Assembly: GCA_002724815.1 (NCBI GenBank) | Contig: PBPV01000016.1 | Coordinates: 72,712-79,636 of the forward strand | Length of the DNA stretch: 6,925 nucleotides | Source: Methanobacteriota archaeon | GTDB lineage: Archaea; Thermoplasmatota; Poseidoniia; Poseidoniales; Thalassarchaeaceae | Direction of reading: 5' to 3' | Part shown: one piece after another, positions 6,792-6,925 of the stretch | Layout: each line of letters begins with the position of its first letter | How positions within the stretch are numbered: the first letter of the stretch is position 1 | Notes under the pieces: generated by a model | What the model was told of the DNA's origin: nothing | The model's database searches: none | Seen by the model: only the letters and a program-made list of their open reading frames with translations | Program-made: the position numbers and the translations under genes

Positions 6792-6832
6792 AAGCCTCAT
6801 ATAGCGCACTCTCTCCGGGCAGAATGAGGCTT
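6792..6832. repeat. 9-bp inverted repeat AAGCCTCAT/ATGAGGCTT with repeated GGGCAGA nearby
   Basis: AAGCCTCAT (6792-6800) and ATGAGGCTT (6824-6832) are perfect reverse complements separated by 23 nt. GGGCAGA occurs at 6784-6790, one base before the left arm, and again at 6817-6823, directly before the right arm, 33 bp apart. The left arm overlaps a TATA-like CATATAG (6798-6804). It could be a cooperative operator for the right-edge gene or the stem of a leader RNA. Confidence 0.6.
6798..6804 (+). promoter_or_regulatory. Possible TATA element CATATAG of the right-edge gene
   Basis: CATATAG is centred about 36 nt before the possible GTG start at 6837 and 63 nt before ATG 6864. It overlaps the left arm of the 9-bp inverted repeat, so a protein on that repeat would block it. 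It competes with CTTTAAAC (6751-6758) as the promoter of this gene. Confidence 0.3.
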
Positions 6833-6863
6833 AACTGTGGAGGCTGGCGGCGACGTTTTCCAT

Positions 6864-6925
6864 ATGCTGTTTGACGAGTGGAACCTATGGGCAGCTATTG
6901 TCATGATTATCGTGTCAGTATGGCT
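6864..6925 (+). CDS. Start of a membrane protein, cut by the window edge
   Basis: Only the first 20 codons are present and the frame is open to the end. The peptide reads MLFDEWNLWAAIVMIIVSVW: a short acidic and aromatic lead, then a hydrophobic stretch that looks like the beginning of a transmembrane helix or signal anchor. GTG 6837 is an alternative start in the same frame and would add nine residues (VEAGGDVFH); an in-frame stop at 6825-6827 prevents anything longer. No convincing ribosome-binding site is close to either start, so a leaderless or unusual message is possible. The family cannot be identified from this much sequence. Confidence 0.5.
   Translation, partial: MLFDEWNLWAAIVMIIVSVW

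Larger units (their letters stand above)
6610..6836. other. Divergent intergenic region with several small repeats, no gene recognised
   Basis: About 227 bp lie between the start of the Toprim gene (- strand) and the earliest possible start of the right-edge gene (+ strand). No tRNA, SRP RNA, RNase P RNA or convincing small ORF is visible. The region should carry both promoters. It also contains ACCGA-TACAG-TCGGT (6706-6720), a C6/G7 palindrome (6771-6786), a 9-bp inverted repeat (6792-6832) and a repeated GGGCAGA, which together make it the most structured non-coding DNA in the window. Confidence 0.6.

Noticed and set aside
6610..6863. tRNA, SRP RNA or RNase P RNA in the intergenic region
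   Set aside because: I could not find a cloverleaf, a TTC-loop-like string or the conserved cores of these RNAs on either strand.

Overview
The window looks like an ordinary chromosomal stretch of a mesophilic archaeon. My best guess is a marine Group II-type euryarchaeote (Poseidoniales) or a relative. The reasons are a Lrp/AsnC regulator, a small archaeal-type Toprim protein, an RNA m5C methyltransferase that resembles eukaryotic NSUN2/Trm4 along its whole length, and a two-span membrane protein whose N-glycosylation sequons are mostly in its predicted outer domain. Short gaps and a shortage of Shine-Dalgarno sites fit an archaeon with many leaderless messages. GC content is moderate by eye, and arginine CGA and leucine TTG codons are conspicuous. 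The lineage is inference, not proof.

Layout: positions 1-61 are non-coding and hold a perfect 7-bp inverted repeat just before the first gene. Four genes then run on the + strand with gaps of 9, 30 and 53 nt: an NSUN2-like tRNA cytosine-5 methyltransferase (62-1633), an unrecognised two-span membrane protein (1643-2722), a Lrp/AsnC regulator (2753-3196) and a RapA-like SNF2 ATPase (3250-6129). A Toprim-domain protein on the - strand (6130-6609) converges on the ATPase with no base between the two stop codons. A divergent intergenic region of about 230-250 bp follows, containing several inverted and direct repeats and TATA-like sites. At the right edge a + strand membrane protein begins and is cut off.

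How the genes may relate: the methyltransferase and membrane protein are probably co-transcribed. The Lrp-type regulator may control itself and the adjacent SNF2 ATPase; repeated sequence spans the start of the ATPase gene. The ATPase resembles bacterial RapA (RNA polymerase recycling) in its ATPase lobes and C-terminal module but lacks room for RapA's N-terminal domains. Methyltransferase, ATPase and Toprim protein all point to RNA or transcription housekeeping. I see no defence-system partner genes, CRISPR array, transposase, tRNA or rRNA. The most notable items are the full-length NSUN2-like architecture, the trimmed RapA-like ATPase beside a Lrp gene, and the structured divergent intergenic region.
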